NCBI GenBank assembly: GCA_902552345.1
Contig: CACDGO010000002.1
Coordinates: 176,696-240,695, forward strand
Origin: an uncultured Pelagibacteraceae bacterium
GTDB lineage: Bacteria; Pseudomonadota; Alphaproteobacteria; Pelagibacterales; Pelagibacteraceae
Length of the DNA stretch: 64,000 nucleotides
Reading direction: 5' to 3'
Part shown: piece by piece, positions 29,276 to 39,367 of the stretch
Layout of the letters: every line of letters starts with the position of its first letter
Position numbering within the stretch: position 1 is the stretch's first letter
Position numbers and translations under genes: made by a program
The notes under the pieces: model-generated
Told to the model about the DNA's origin: nothing
Databases searched by the model: none
The model's input: the letters and a program-made list of their open reading frames with translations, nothing else

Positions 29276-30919
29276 ATGTTTGGCTTAAAAGGTGCCTATT
29301 TTTATTTTGTTGCAATTCAAATAACTTTTATCAAATTTCTTAAAAAAATTTATTTTCTATCTGATCATTACCACAATTCTTTAAAGTCAAAAATTCCTTC
29401 TCAAGTTTATTTTAATCCAAATCCATTTTTATTATCTCTTATTTCTCCTTATAGAAAAAAATCATTTAGAATTAACGAAATAAATGTCAATGACTTTTGG
29501 GTGAAAAATAAAAACAAGAATATTAACGATCATCATAATTTTTTATGGTTAAGTTTAATTGACAGAAAAGTAGATGGTAAAAGTATACAAAAAATTATTT
29601 ATCTATGGATGTTTAAATATTCAAAATTTAAAAGAAAAGTTTGGGAAAACTCTACTTTAAGCGACAGAATAATTAGTTGGATACTCAATGTTGATATTAT
29701 CATCAATAACGGGACATTTGAATTTAAAAAACAATTTTTTCAAAATATAATTTTGCAGTGTAACCATTTAAAAAGGAATATAAGATTTGAAAAGAATCCT
29801 AATAAGAAAGTCCAGGCATTATCTGCTATAATACTATCAGGAATAATTTTTAAAGAATATGAGGAGAATTATAATTTTGGTATTAAAGCTTTAGAAAAAT
29901 TTGTTAATTCAAATTTTGATGATGATGGTTTCCCATTAACTAGAAGTCCAAATGACCTCATATTTTTTGCTAAATATTTTTTATTATGTCATGAAAACAT
30001 TAAAGACGCTCAACAATATATGCCTGAGTTTCTTGATGAAATTATTCAAAAAAATTTAATGTGTATTAAATTTTTTAAAACTCCAAATAATCAAATGCCA
30101 CTTTTCAATGGAGCTTCTGAAAAAATGCTTAATCATTTTGAAAAATACCTTGAGAATTTTAAAGTAAGTAAAAGTGATAAAAAACAAATAATTGGTGGCA
30201 TATTCCATGCAAAATCTAAACAACAAGTTCTTTACTTTGACATAGGTAAGCCGCCTGGAAAAAATTTCTCGAAAAATTATCAATCAGGTCCTCTTTCTTT
30301 TGAGTATTTTTTAGATGGAATAAAAATAATAACCAATTGTGGATTTGGAAATAATATTTCCCCCAAAGCGGAACTCATTAGTCGATTAACTGCTAGTCAG
30401 TCTACATTAACTATTAATGATACTAGTATAACAAAATTTGAGAGGAATAAGCTAATCAACAGAGTGTTTGGAAATTCAATTAAAAACACTTTTAAAACAA
30501 ATGATTTAAAATTCAAGACTGACAAAGATTTAGTTGGTTGTTCAACGTCTCACAATGGATATGAAAAAAATTTCAATTGTATTCATAAAAGAGAGATTTA
30601 TCTTGATCGATATAACAATAAGTTAAACGGTGTTGATCATATTTTTAAAAAGAAAGATGGAATTCCAATAAGATATGTACTAAGATTTCATTTAAATCCT
30701 GAACTCTCTGCTGTAAAAACAATTAGTGGAAGTAGTGCCTTGATACAAATATCAAAGAATAAATCACTTATTTTTACAGTTAAAGATGAAAATATTGAAA
30801 TAGAGAAGAGTATTTATTTAGGAGGAAAAAAAATATTAGATAATACTTGTATAACTATTTCTGGTAATCTAGTTAATAAAGATAAGTTTTTTAGTTGGGA
30901 AATTAAGAAAAAAATTTAG
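29276..30919 (+). CDS. Heparinase II/III-like family protein
   Basis: All-alpha N-terminal half, beta-rich C-terminal half (LTINDTSITKF...), location before purH as I recall for other alphaproteobacteria. Confidence 0.75.
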   Translation: MFGLKGAYFYFVAIQITFIKFLKKIYFLSDHYHNSLKSKIPSQVYFNPNPFLLSLISPYRKKSFRINEINVNDFWVKNKNKNINDHHNFLWLSLIDRKVDGKSIQKIIYLWMFKYSKFKRKVWENSTLSDRIISWILNVDIIINNGTFEFKKQFFQNIILQCNHLKRNIRFEKNPNKKVQALSAIILSGIIFKEYEENYNFGIKALEKFVNSNFDDDGFPLTRSPNDLIFFAKYFLLCHENIKDAQQYMPEFLDEIIQKNLMCIKFFKTPNNQMPLFNGASEKMLNHFEKYLENFKVSKSDKKQIIGGIFHAKSKQQVLYFDIGKPPGKNFSKNYQSGPLSFEYFLDGIKIITNCGFGNNISPKAELISRLTASQSTLTINDTSITKFERNKLINRVFGNSIKNTFKTNDLKFKTDKDLVGCSTSHNGYEKNFNCIHKREIYLDRYNNKLNGVDHIFKKKDGIPIRYVLRFHLNPELSAVKTISGSSALIQISKNKSLIFTVKDENIEIEKSIYLGGKKILDNTCITISGNLVNKDKFFSWEIKKKI

Positions 30920-30921
30920 TA

Positions 30922-32472
30922 ATGAATTTAAAAATAAAAAGTGCCTTGGTTTCTGTATTTGATAAAGAAAATATTCCCTCCTTATTAAAATGTCTAAAAA
31001 AACACAAGATCAAAATTATTAGTTCTGGAGGAACTTATAAATCTATAAAAAAACTTGGATACGAATGTATTGAACTATCTCATTACACTGGATTTAAGGA
31101 AATGCTTGATGGAAGAGTAAAAACACTTCATCCAAAAATACATGCTGGAATTTTACATGATAGAAAGAATAAATCTCATAAGAGTGAAATGGCTAGACAA
31201 AACTTTCCCTCCATAGATTTGATTGTAGTTAATTTTTATCCATTTCAAAAAGTGGTTACCGGGACCAAAAATCCCAATAAAATTATTGAGAATATAGATA
31301 TTGGTGGACCAACAATGGTTCGCGCTGCGGCAAAAAATTTTAAGAACGTAACAATAATTACCAATAAAAATGATTATTCCTCGCTTATAAAAGAATTAGA
31401 AAAAAACAAAGGAGCAACTTCATTAAAGTTTAGAGAAATCATGTCCTCTAAAGCATTTGGTTTAACTGCTTACTACGATGCTATGATTGCTAATTGGTTT
31501 AACAATAAATTAAACATTCAATTTCCAGAAAGAAAAACTATCTTTGGACGAAAACTAAAAAAGTTAAGATATGGTGAAAATCCACATCAGGAAAGCTCTA
31601 TTTATATAAACGATTATGAAGATAAAAAACTTGGATTCACTCAAATACACGGTAAAGAATTGAGTTACAATAATTTTAACGATATGTTTTCCTCATTAGA
31701 TATTCTTGAGTCCATCAAAGGAAAAGCTGGTACAGTAATTATAAAACATGCAAATCCTTGTGGGGTTTCAGAACATAAAAATCCTTTAGTTTCATTTAAA
31801 AATGCATATGCATGTGATCCAATAAGTGCTTTTGGCGGAGTTATTGCGTGCAACTATAAAATTAAAAAAAATATTGCACTGGAAATAAATAAAAATTTTC
31901 TCGAGGTTATACTTGGTAAAGGCTTTGATAAAGACTCTTTAAAAATATTAAAGAAGAAAAAAAACTTAAGAATTATCGATATTTCAAAATTCAAACCTAA
32001 AAATATATCATCGTTTAGGATTTTTGATGGATCTTTTTTAATTCAAAATAAAAATAAAATAGTTCTAGATAGAAAAAAAATTAAATGTGTCACAAAACTT
32101 AAACCTAGCAAAAAAGAATTAGCAGAAATAGAATTTGCTTTTAATATTAGTAAGTACGTTAAATCTAATGCAATTGTTTTGTGTAATAATTTTTCAACAA
32201 TTGGGATTGGGGCAGGCCAGCCTAGTAGACTCGATAGCTGCAAGTTGGCGATACAAAAAGCACGACAATTTCAATCAGGAAAGATTAAAAACTCAGTTGC
32301 CGCTTCAGATGCATTTTTTCCTTTTGCAGACGGTATACAAAAGCTAATAAAAGCAGGTATAAAAATAATAGTTCAACCCGGTGGATCAATTAGAGATCAG
32401 GAAATAATCAATGCTGCTGATAAGGCTAAGATTAAAATGCTATTTACAGGCGTGAGACATTTCAATCATTAA
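30922..32472 (+). CDS. purH: Bifunctional AICAR transformylase/IMP cyclohydrolase
   Basis: DGRVKTLHPKIHAGIL, RYGENPHQ, IKHANPCGVS. Confidence 0.97.
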   Translation: MNLKIKSALVSVFDKENIPSLLKCLKKHKIKIISSGGTYKSIKKLGYECIELSHYTGFKEMLDGRVKTLHPKIHAGILHDRKNKSHKSEMARQNFPSIDLIVVNFYPFQKVVTGTKNPNKIIENIDIGGPTMVRAAAKNFKNVTIITNKNDYSSLIKELEKNKGATSLKFREIMSSKAFGLTAYYDAMIANWFNNKLNIQFPERKTIFGRKLKKLRYGENPHQESSIYINDYEDKKLGFTQIHGKELSYNNFNDMFSSLDILESIKGKAGTVIIKHANPCGVSEHKNPLVSFKNAYACDPISAFGGVIACNYKIKKNIALEINKNFLEVILGKGFDKDSLKILKKKKNLRIIDISKFKPKNISSFRIFDGSFLIQNKNKIVLDRKKIKCVTKLKPSKKELAEIEFAFNISKYVKSNAIVLCNNFSTIGIGAGQPSRLDSCKLAIQKARQFQSGKIKNSVAASDAFFPFADGIQKLIKAGIKIIVQPGGSIRDQEIINAADKAKIKMLFTGVRHFNH

Positions 32473-32807
32473 TTTATCTTATCTATTTTAGCTGCTAAAA
32501 TAAAATCACTTTCGGCAAGACCTTTTATTGCGTGGGTAAAAATTTTTACCTTGCAGTAACCCCAACCGAAATTAATATCGGGATGATGGTTCTCTATCTC
32601 TGCAATTTCGCCTACTTTGTTAACAAATTTTTGGCTTTCTTCAAAATTCTTAAATTTAAATTCTTTAATTAAGTAAAAGTTTTCCTCTTCGCCTTTTTTA
32701 ACTTCCCAATCATCTACTTTTTTTAAATATTTGTGTATTTCACTTTTATCAAATGGAGGGATATTACCGTCACATGCAACACACTTTTTTTTTGAAAGAT
32801 CAGACAT
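32469..32807 (-). CDS. phhB: 4a-hydroxytetrahydrobiopterin dehydratase
   Basis: ENHHPDINFGWGYCKVKIFTHAIKGL; start MSDLSKKK forms a TAATG junction with the upstream gene's stop. Confidence 0.9.
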   Translation of the reverse strand: MSDLSKKKCVACDGNIPPFDKSEIHKYLKKVDDWEVKKGEEENFYLIKEFKFKNFEESQKFVNKVGEIAEIENHHPDINFGWGYCKVKIFTHAIKGLAESDFILAAKIDKIN

Positions 32808-33700
32808 TATAAAAAATTTTTTAACCAGTTGATAACTTCTTTTGGTTTCTCCTCTTGCAAATAATGACCGCAATCAAGACCTTCGCCAATTGGTTTCGAA
32901 ATACTATAATCTCCCCAGACATTTAAAACATCCCCCCAAACTTTTCCGGTATCGCTTCTGTTTCCCCATAATACTAAAAGAGGGCAACTAATCTTATTCT
33001 TTTTTTCATAGTCAATGTTATCCATGTCTAAATCACAAGATGGTGATGCTCTATAGTCTTCGCATGATCCCCTAATAGTTTTGTAATTAAAACATCTAAC
33101 ATATTCATCAAAGGTTTCTTTACAAAAATCTAAACTTGCTCCTCTTTTTGATAGTTTTTTTTTCATATAATAACCAGCTGGTATGGAAGATAGCATTCTT
33201 TCCGGAAGATCATAAGGTTGCATCATTAAAAGCCAATGCCATTTAGAAATTGCCCACCCTTTTTTTTGAACAGTCCAAATATGTCGATTTGGCATAATAT
33301 CAAGCAATGCTAATTTTTTTATTTTATCACTAGCATCTAAAGCCATTCTATGTGCTGTTCTTGCCCCTCGATCATGACCAACTAAGTTAAACTTTTCATA
33401 ACCTAAAATTTTCATCAAATTAATTTGATCGTTTCCCATTGCTCTAAAAGAGTAATTTAAATGATTTTCACCACCATCCTCTGGGCCTATACTGTCTCCG
33501 TACCCTCTTAAATCTGCAGCTATAATGTAAAATTTTTTTTTTAAATCATCAGCTATTTTGTGCCATGTTACGTGTGACATAGGATTCCCATGCAATAACA
33601 ATAATGGCTCTCCTGAACCACCATGTCTAAATGTTATTTCTGCTTTTCCAAATCCTTGGTTTTCAATGGTAATCTTTTCTTTTTTAAAATCTGAAAACAT
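32807..33700 (-). CDS. Alpha/beta hydrolase, haloacetate (fluoroacetate) dehalogenase-like
   Basis: LLLHGNPMSHVTWHKI, ADLRGYGDS, GHDRGARTAHRMALD, WHWLLMMQPYDLPERM, EDYRAS, GHYLQEEKP. Confidence 0.8.
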   Translation of the reverse strand: MFSDFKKEKITIENQGFGKAEITFRHGGSGEPLLLLHGNPMSHVTWHKIADDLKKKFYIIAADLRGYGDSIGPEDGGENHLNYSFRAMGNDQINLMKILGYEKFNLVGHDRGARTAHRMALDASDKIKKLALLDIMPNRHIWTVQKKGWAISKWHWLLMMQPYDLPERMLSSIPAGYYMKKKLSKRGASLDFCKETFDEYVRCFNYKTIRGSCEDYRASPSCDLDMDNIDYEKKNKISCPLLVLWGNRSDTGKVWGDVLNVWGDYSISKPIGEGLDCGHYLQEEKPKEVINWLKNFL

Positions 33701-33704
33701 AATA

Positions 33705-33779
33705 TGGAGCGGGCAAAGGGACTTGAACCCTCGACCTTCTCGTTGGCAACGAGACGCTCTACCACTGAGCTATGCCCGC
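33705..33779 (-). tRNA. tRNA-Gly (anticodon GCC)
   Basis: Reverse complement gcgggcatagctcagtggtagagcgtctcgttgccaacgagaaggtcgagggttcaagtccctttgcccgctcca: full cloverleaf, encoded CCA. Confidence 0.97.
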
Positions 33780-33885
33780 TTATTCTAATATTATTGAAAG
33801 TATTAGCTTTTTAAAAATTAAGCAAGGTACAAATTTGCAAATAATGTCACTACCAGTAATATAAAATTTTTAATATAATAAGCAC

Positions 33886-34503
33886 ATGAAATCTTTTCCT
33901 TCAGTAATTCCAGTTTTCCCTCTTAGTGGGGTGATCTACTTTCCCAAGACTAATCTACCATTAAATATTTTTGAACAGCGTTATTTAGATCTTGTCAATG
34001 ACACTTACGAAAATGATAAGTTAATGGGGATGGTGCAATCTCAAAGAAATGGAAATCAAGTTTATAAAATCGGATGCTTAGGTAAAATAAGTGACCTTCG
34101 AAAAAGCGAGGATGGAAGAATATTGATAAATCTCACTGGAGTAACTAGATTTAAAATACTAGAAGAAGTAGAAAATAAAAAACTATATAGAGAATTCAAA
34201 GTTGATTATAAAAGTTTTGAGATAGACCTTAAAGATCCATCAGGTGATTTAGACACGAATGATCTTATGCGCAAAGCTAAAAAATTTTTCAAAAAAAATG
34301 GGTTATTATTAAATTGGAGAGAATTTGAAAAACTAGATAAGACTCAAAAAATAAACACTCTTTCGATGATTTCACCAGTCACTAACGAGGAAAAACAAAA
34401 ACTTTTAGAGGCTATGACAATTAAAGATAAGGTTAACACTCTTGAGAGTATTATAAGTTTTTATTTACATGATGTAGATTTTAACAATCAAACGGTTCAG
34501 TAA
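33886..34503 (+). CDS. LON substrate-binding (N-terminal-like) domain protein
   Basis: IPVFPLSGVIYFPKTNLPLNIFEQRYLDLV. Confidence 0.9.
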   Translation: MKSFPSVIPVFPLSGVIYFPKTNLPLNIFEQRYLDLVNDTYENDKLMGMVQSQRNGNQVYKIGCLGKISDLRKSEDGRILINLTGVTRFKILEEVENKKLYREFKVDYKSFEIDLKDPSGDLDTNDLMRKAKKFFKKNGLLLNWREFEKLDKTQKINTLSMISPVTNEEKQKLLEAMTIKDKVNTLESIISFYLHDVDFNNQTVQ

Positions 34504-34505
34504 AG

Positions 34506-35780
34506 TTAATTAGCAGACTTATTCATTGAGTCAAAAAAGTCGGAATTGTTTTTTGTGTTTTTCAACTTAGAAATCAAAAACTCTATTCCATCCATGGTTC
34601 CCATAGGGCTTATTATCCTTCTAAGAACGTTCATCTTGGATAATTCATCTTTAGCAAATAAAAGTTCCTCTCTTCTTGTTCCTGATCTTGTAATATCCAA
34701 AGCAGGATAAATTCTTTTGTCAGCAACTTTTCTATCAAGAATTAATTCTGAATTACCTGTACCTTTAAATTCTTCAAAAATTACTTCGTCCATTCTGCTT
34801 CCAGTGTCTATTAGTGCAGTTGAAATTATTGTTAATGAACCGCCTTCCTCTACATTTCGAGCAGCTCCGAAAAATCTTTTTGGTCTTTGAAGGGCATTCG
34901 CATCTACTCCTCCAGTTAATACTTTGCCCGAACTGGGTATCACTGCATTATAGGCTCTACCTAACCTTGTTATCGAGTCTAATAAAATTACAACATCTTT
35001 TTTGTGTTCTACTAGCCTTTTTGCTTTCTCGATTACCATCTCTGCGACAGCAACGTGTCTCGATGCTGGTTCATCGAATGTTGAAGCGACTACTTCTCCT
35101 TTGACTGATCTTTGCATGTCTGTAACCTCTTCGGGTCTTTCGTCTATGAGCAACACCATCAAATAACACTCTGGATGGTTCGCAGTAATCGACTGAGCAA
35201 TATTTTGTAGGATAATAGTCTTGCCAGCTCTTGGTGGTGAAACTATTAAAGATCTTTGACCTTTTCCAATTGGGCTGACAAGGTCAATCAATCTTGCAGT
35301 GTTATCGGGTTTCTTTTCAATTTTTGTAGTTTCAACTTCAAGCTTTATTCTTTCGTTTGGATAAAGTGGTGTTAAATTGTCAAAAGCAATTTTGTTTTTA
35401 CCTTTATCAGGTTCGTCAAAATTAATTTTATTTACCTTTAAAAGTGCAAAATACCTTTCTGCATCTTTTGGTCCTCTGATTTCACCTTCGACGGAATCAC
35501 CTGTTCTTAATCCAAATCTCCTTATTTGACTCGGACTGACATAAATATCATCTGGACCCGGTAGATAGTTTGACTCGATAGCACGAAGAAAACCAAACCC
35601 ATCTTGCAGAACTTCCAGCACCCCTGTTGCTGTGATTTGTTCATTTTTTTCTGCCAATTTCTTTAAAATTGCAAATAATATTTCTTGTTTTCTTAAAGTA
35701 CTTGGATTTTCAATTCCTAATTTCTCGGCTTCTATAATAAGCTCTGCAGGGTTTTTTTGCTTTAGTTCTTGTAAGTTCAT
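34506..35780 (-). CDS. rho: Transcription termination factor Rho
   Basis: [39 protein letters not shown]. Confidence 0.98.
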   Translation of the reverse strand: MNLQELKQKNPAELIIEAEKLGIENPSTLRKQEILFAILKKLAEKNEQITATGVLEVLQDGFGFLRAIESNYLPGPDDIYVSPSQIRRFGLRTGDSVEGEIRGPKDAERYFALLKVNKINFDEPDKGKNKIAFDNLTPLYPNERIKLEVETTKIEKKPDNTARLIDLVSPIGKGQRSLIVSPPRAGKTIILQNIAQSITANHPECYLMVLLIDERPEEVTDMQRSVKGEVVASTFDEPASRHVAVAEMVIEKAKRLVEHKKDVVILLDSITRLGRAYNAVIPSSGKVLTGGVDANALQRPKRFFGAARNVEEGGSLTIISTALIDTGSRMDEVIFEEFKGTGNSELILDRKVADKRIYPALDITRSGTRREELLFAKDELSKMNVLRRIISPMGTMDGIEFLISKLKNTKNNSDFFDSMNKSAN

Positions 35781-35847
35781 GTGATTGATATTGATATAAG
35801 AAAAGTATCAAAAATATATGTCTTTTTGGAAAAATTTCAACCCCTAA

Positions 35848-36279
35848 TTATATCGGTTTGAATATAACAACAAAAATTACTACAATTAGTATTATTGTAG
35901 GAATTTCGTTATATATCCTGAAAAATTTGGAGGTTTTTTGGTTATTATCCTTTGCAAAATCGTTTAAATATTTTCCAAGAGTAAAGTGATAATAAGTTAG
36001 AATTACAACTGCGACTGTTTTTATTTGCATCCATAATTCGAAAAGGACATCAAAACCAAGACTTTGAATAAGTAAAATACCAAATAACCACGAAATTAAC
36101 ATCGCAGGCATCATTATATAATTATAAAGCTTTCTTTCCATTGTCTTAAATATTTTTCTTTGCGAGTCATGATCTGCTTCTGAATGATAAACAAATATCC
36201 TTGGTAAATAAAGAAGGCCAGCCATCCAAGATATTACAGCTATAAGATGTAATGATTTAAAAAAAAGATATAAACTCAT
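35848..36279 (-). CDS. hemJ: Protoporphyrinogen oxidase HemJ
   Basis: KSLHLIAVISWMAGLLYLPRIFVYH; adjacent to hemH/hemE. Confidence 0.93.
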   Translation of the reverse strand: MSLYLFFKSLHLIAVISWMAGLLYLPRIFVYHSEADHDSQRKIFKTMERKLYNYIMMPAMLISWLFGILLIQSLGFDVLFELWMQIKTVAVVILTYYHFTLGKYLNDFAKDNNQKTSKFFRIYNEIPTIILIVVIFVVIFKPI

Positions 36280-36280
36280 C

Positions 36281-37273
36281 CTATAAATATTTGCTTATTA
36301 ATTTTTCAAATAATTTAATATGATCTGAGCTATCGTTTAAACATGGAATAAAATCAAAATTTTTACCACCCTTCTCCATAAAGCTCTCTCTTCCCTGAAT
36401 ATTTATTTCTTCGAGAGTTTCTACACAATCAGAAGCAAAACCAGGACAGATTACTAATAAATTTTCAATTCCTTCTCCTGGCAACTTTTCTAAAGTTTTA
36501 TCCGTATAAGGTGTTAACCATTCTTGTGGTCCAAATCTTGACTGAAAGGTTGTCTGAATCTCAATTTTGCTGAATTTCTCTTTCATTAGCCTAGTTGTTT
36601 TGTGGCAGTAACAATGATACGGATCTCCTTTGTCGAAATAAGATTTAGGAATTCCATGATACGAGGAAATTATTAAATCCGGCTTCCAGCTAATCTCTTT
36701 GATTTTCTTCTCGATGCTTTTGATCAAAGCCTCGATATACAAAGGCTCACTTTCGTAATGCGGAATAATTTGTAAGCTTGGTTGCCACCTCATCCTCATT
36801 AATGACCTATAAACTTCATCACAAACTGTTGCGGTTGTTGCTGCTGCATATTGTGGGTAAAGAGGCAATACTATTATATTCTCACACCCTTTTTCTTTAA
36901 GATTTGTTAACTTGGACCTAATGCTTGGGTTTCCATATCTCATTGCAAAATCCACTATAATGTTTTCGTGTCCTATTATTTTATTTAGTTTAGAAGATTG
37001 TTCCTTTGTAAAGTATAATAGAGGGGACTCGTTGCTATCCTTTCTCCAAATTTGCTTATAAGCGTGAGCAGTTTTAGAGGGTCGAAAAGTTAAAATAAAC
37101 AGATTTAAAATAACTTGCCAAATTAATGGGTTAACTTCTATGACTCTTCTGTCTGATAAAAATTCCTTTAAGTATTTTCTTATATCCCACCAACTGGTCG
37201 AGTCGGGTGTTCCTAGGTTAATAATCAAAACACCGGTTTTACCAAATTTGACTTCTGGGTGTTTACTATCCAT
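36281..37273 (-). CDS. hemH: Ferrochelatase
   Basis: INLGTPDS, LPLYPQYAAATTA, SYHGIPKSYFDKGDPYHCYCHKT. Confidence 0.97.
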   Translation of the reverse strand: MDSKHPEVKFGKTGVLIINLGTPDSTSWWDIRKYLKEFLSDRRVIEVNPLIWQVILNLFILTFRPSKTAHAYKQIWRKDSNESPLLYFTKEQSSKLNKIIGHENIIVDFAMRYGNPSIRSKLTNLKEKGCENIIVLPLYPQYAAATTATVCDEVYRSLMRMRWQPSLQIIPHYESEPLYIEALIKSIEKKIKEISWKPDLIISSYHGIPKSYFDKGDPYHCYCHKTTRLMKEKFSKIEIQTTFQSRFGPQEWLTPYTDKTLEKLPGEGIENLLVICPGFASDCVETLEEINIQGRESFMEKGGKNFDFIPCLNDSSDHIKLFEKLISKYL

Positions 37274-38276
37274 ATGAGTTCCTATAAAAACTTATTAGTT
37301 TGCTTACTTTAACAGGATCTGTTTCGGGAAGTAACCCGTGACCTAGATTCAAAACGTAAGGTATTTCTTTAAAAGTTTGGATGTATTTCGTCGCTGTCTC
37401 GATAATATCTTCTTCGGACTTTAACAATATCTTTGGGTCGATGCCTCCTTGTATAACCACATTTTTCAATTTTTCCTTTGCCCACAAGGGATCGATCTCA
37501 GGGTCTATATTAATTCCATCTGGTTTGACTATCTTGTTAAAATCTTCATATTTTTCTTTTATGCCCTTGGGATAAGAAATGGCTGGTATTTCTCCTTTCT
37601 TACAAAAATCTATGATTTTTGCGTTAGGCTTAAAAATATAACTATTCAAATTCTCATTTGGTGCTAAACCTGCCCATGAGTCAAAGATTTGAACAACATC
37701 CGCTCCAGCTTTTATTTGATTATTAATGTGTACCATTATATATCTGTTCAGATCATTTAAAATTTTATTTATTGTTGAATGAGAATTATTAAGTTTATTA
37801 ATATCTATTTCTGTTTTACTCTTTTTTAGTTTAAGCATATAAATTAATAAAGTCCATGGAGCACCCACAAAAGATATTAATGACTTTTTTTTATCAAGTT
37901 CGTTCCTTGTAATTTCTATCGCTTTGTAAACTGGCTCAAGTTTTCTTGAAAATTTTTTTTCATCATTATTTATGAAGGTGTTTAGACTAAACTCACTAAG
38001 CTGTGGGCCATCATCTTTTAAAAATTCAATATTTTGACCTAAAGCATAAGGTACCATTAATATATCAGAAAAAATAATAGCTGAGTCTAAATCAAACCTT
38101 TTTATTGGTTGTAGAGTGATTTCTGAACTTAATTTACTATTTAGACAAATTTTTATAAAGTCTTTATTTTGAAGTCTTATCTTTCTAAATTCAGGAAGGT
38201 ATCGACCTGCTTGTCTCATAAACCACACTGATTTGCAAATTGTTTTGTTTATTAAGATATCTTTAAGATTACTCAT
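37266..38276 (-). CDS. hemE: Uroporphyrinogen decarboxylase
   Basis: VWFMRQAGRYLPEFR, IFDSWAG, LNLGHGLLPETDP. Confidence 0.97.
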   Translation of the reverse strand: MSNLKDILINKTICKSVWFMRQAGRYLPEFRKIRLQNKDFIKICLNSKLSSEITLQPIKRFDLDSAIIFSDILMVPYALGQNIEFLKDDGPQLSEFSLNTFINNDEKKFSRKLEPVYKAIEITRNELDKKKSLISFVGAPWTLLIYMLKLKKSKTEIDINKLNNSHSTINKILNDLNRYIMVHINNQIKAGADVVQIFDSWAGLAPNENLNSYIFKPNAKIIDFCKKGEIPAISYPKGIKEKYEDFNKIVKPDGINIDPEIDPLWAKEKLKNVVIQGGIDPKILLKSEEDIIETATKYIQTFKEIPYVLNLGHGLLPETDPVKVSKLISFYRNSYG

Positions 38277-38548
38277 TATAAATAAAAGTATTTTTAAAAT
38301 TTAGTATTAGTAGATGGACTTGTTAAATACACCTATAGTTTTTTATACATATTTTATACATATTTAAATTAATAAAAATTTGCTAAAACCCTTAATTTGA
38401 TGACTTTATTAACCCTATAAACATCAGTAAAACAAGTTTATTAACATGGAACAAAATGTTTAAATTTTGTTAATTAGTGTTAACTTTTTACTCGATAATT
38501 TAAAATAAGTGGAAAAGAATAGTTTATTATTTATTTATTAACAAACTT
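38277..38548. other. oriC: Candidate chromosomal replication origin (oriC)
   Basis: Longest spacer in the window; between divergent hemE and ppsR as at known alphaproteobacterial origins; 11-bp tandem repeat, three TTTATTAAC copies, phased TTAA motifs, extreme A+T. Confidence 0.6.
38341..38362. repeat. 11-bp perfect tandem repeat (TTTTATACATA x2)
   Basis: ttttatacata at 38341-38351 and 38352-38362. Confidence 0.9.
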
Positions 38549-39367
38549 ATGAACGAAAAATACAATGTATATCTAGTGTCTGACTCTACTGGTGAAACCT
38601 TAGATAGAATTTTTTTGTCCCTAAAATCTCAGTTTGCCAACTTTGAATATATCAAAAAAGAGTACGCATTTGTAAGAACAGAGCAACAGATTGATAAAAT
38701 TATTAAAGAATGCACTGGGTTTCCTAATTCACTTATCTTATATACTATAGTCGAAACAAAATTAGCAAAGTATATTTCAAATAAAAGTGAAAAAAACAAT
38801 GTCCCTTGTTTTGGGATCTTAGGAAATCTTATTTTAAGTTTTTCAAAACTTTTAAATCAAAAGGCAATACACAAACCTAGCGCTCAACATGTGCTGGATG
38901 ATGATTATTATAAAAGAATTGAGGCCATACAATATACAATGTCACATGATGATGGAAGAAATGTGAGTGATCTCGGTAAAGCTGATGTAATTTTACTTGG
39001 TATAAGTAGGACAAGCAAAACCCCAACATCAATATATTTAGCAAACAGAGGTTATAAAACTATAAACATTCCTTTAGTTCTCGATCAGAAACTCCCAATT
39101 GGTTTAGCAGCAAATAACAAAGCATGTGTCATAGGTTTAGTTGCAGACCCTGAAAGGCTAGCAGACATAAGGAGGAATAGAGTGGCTATTATGAAAGACA
39201 ATAATCTTAAAGATTATACTGATATCGATTATATAAAGAGGGAAATACAAGATTCTAAAAATCTTTTCAAAAAAAATAATTGGCCGATAATAGATGTCAC
39301 AAGAAGATCAGTAGAGGAAACAGCTGCATCTATTCTTAAGATAATTGAAATTAAAAAAAATAAATGA
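38549..39367 (+). CDS. ppsR: Pyruvate phosphate dikinase/PEP synthase regulatory protein (DUF299)
   Basis: VSDSTGETLDRI, LLGISRTSKTPTSIYLANRGYKTINIPLV. Confidence 0.95.
   Translation: MNEKYNVYLVSDSTGETLDRIFLSLKSQFANFEYIKKEYAFVRTEQQIDKIIKECTGFPNSLILYTIVETKLAKYISNKSEKNNVPCFGILGNLILSFSKLLNQKAIHKPSAQHVLDDDYYKRIEAIQYTMSHDDGRNVSDLGKADVILLGISRTSKTPTSIYLANRGYKTINIPLVLDQKLPIGLAANNKACVIGLVADPERLADIRRNRVAIMKDNNLKDYTDIDYIKREIQDSKNLFKKNNWPIIDVTRRSVEETAASILKIIEIKKNK

Noticed and set aside
32808-32873. 22-aa N-terminal extension of phhB
   Set aside because: Overlaps the upstream hydrolase gene; the start at 32807 forms a tidy TAATG junction.
33558-33788. 76-aa plus-strand ORF ending in WSGQRDLNPRPSRWQRDALPLSYARLF
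   Set aside because: The C-terminus is translation of the antisense strand of the tRNA-Gly gene, a classic annotation artefact; the rest is antisense to the dehalogenase-like gene.
34814-35104. 96-aa plus ORF antisense to rho
   Set aside because: Leu-rich antisense shadow.
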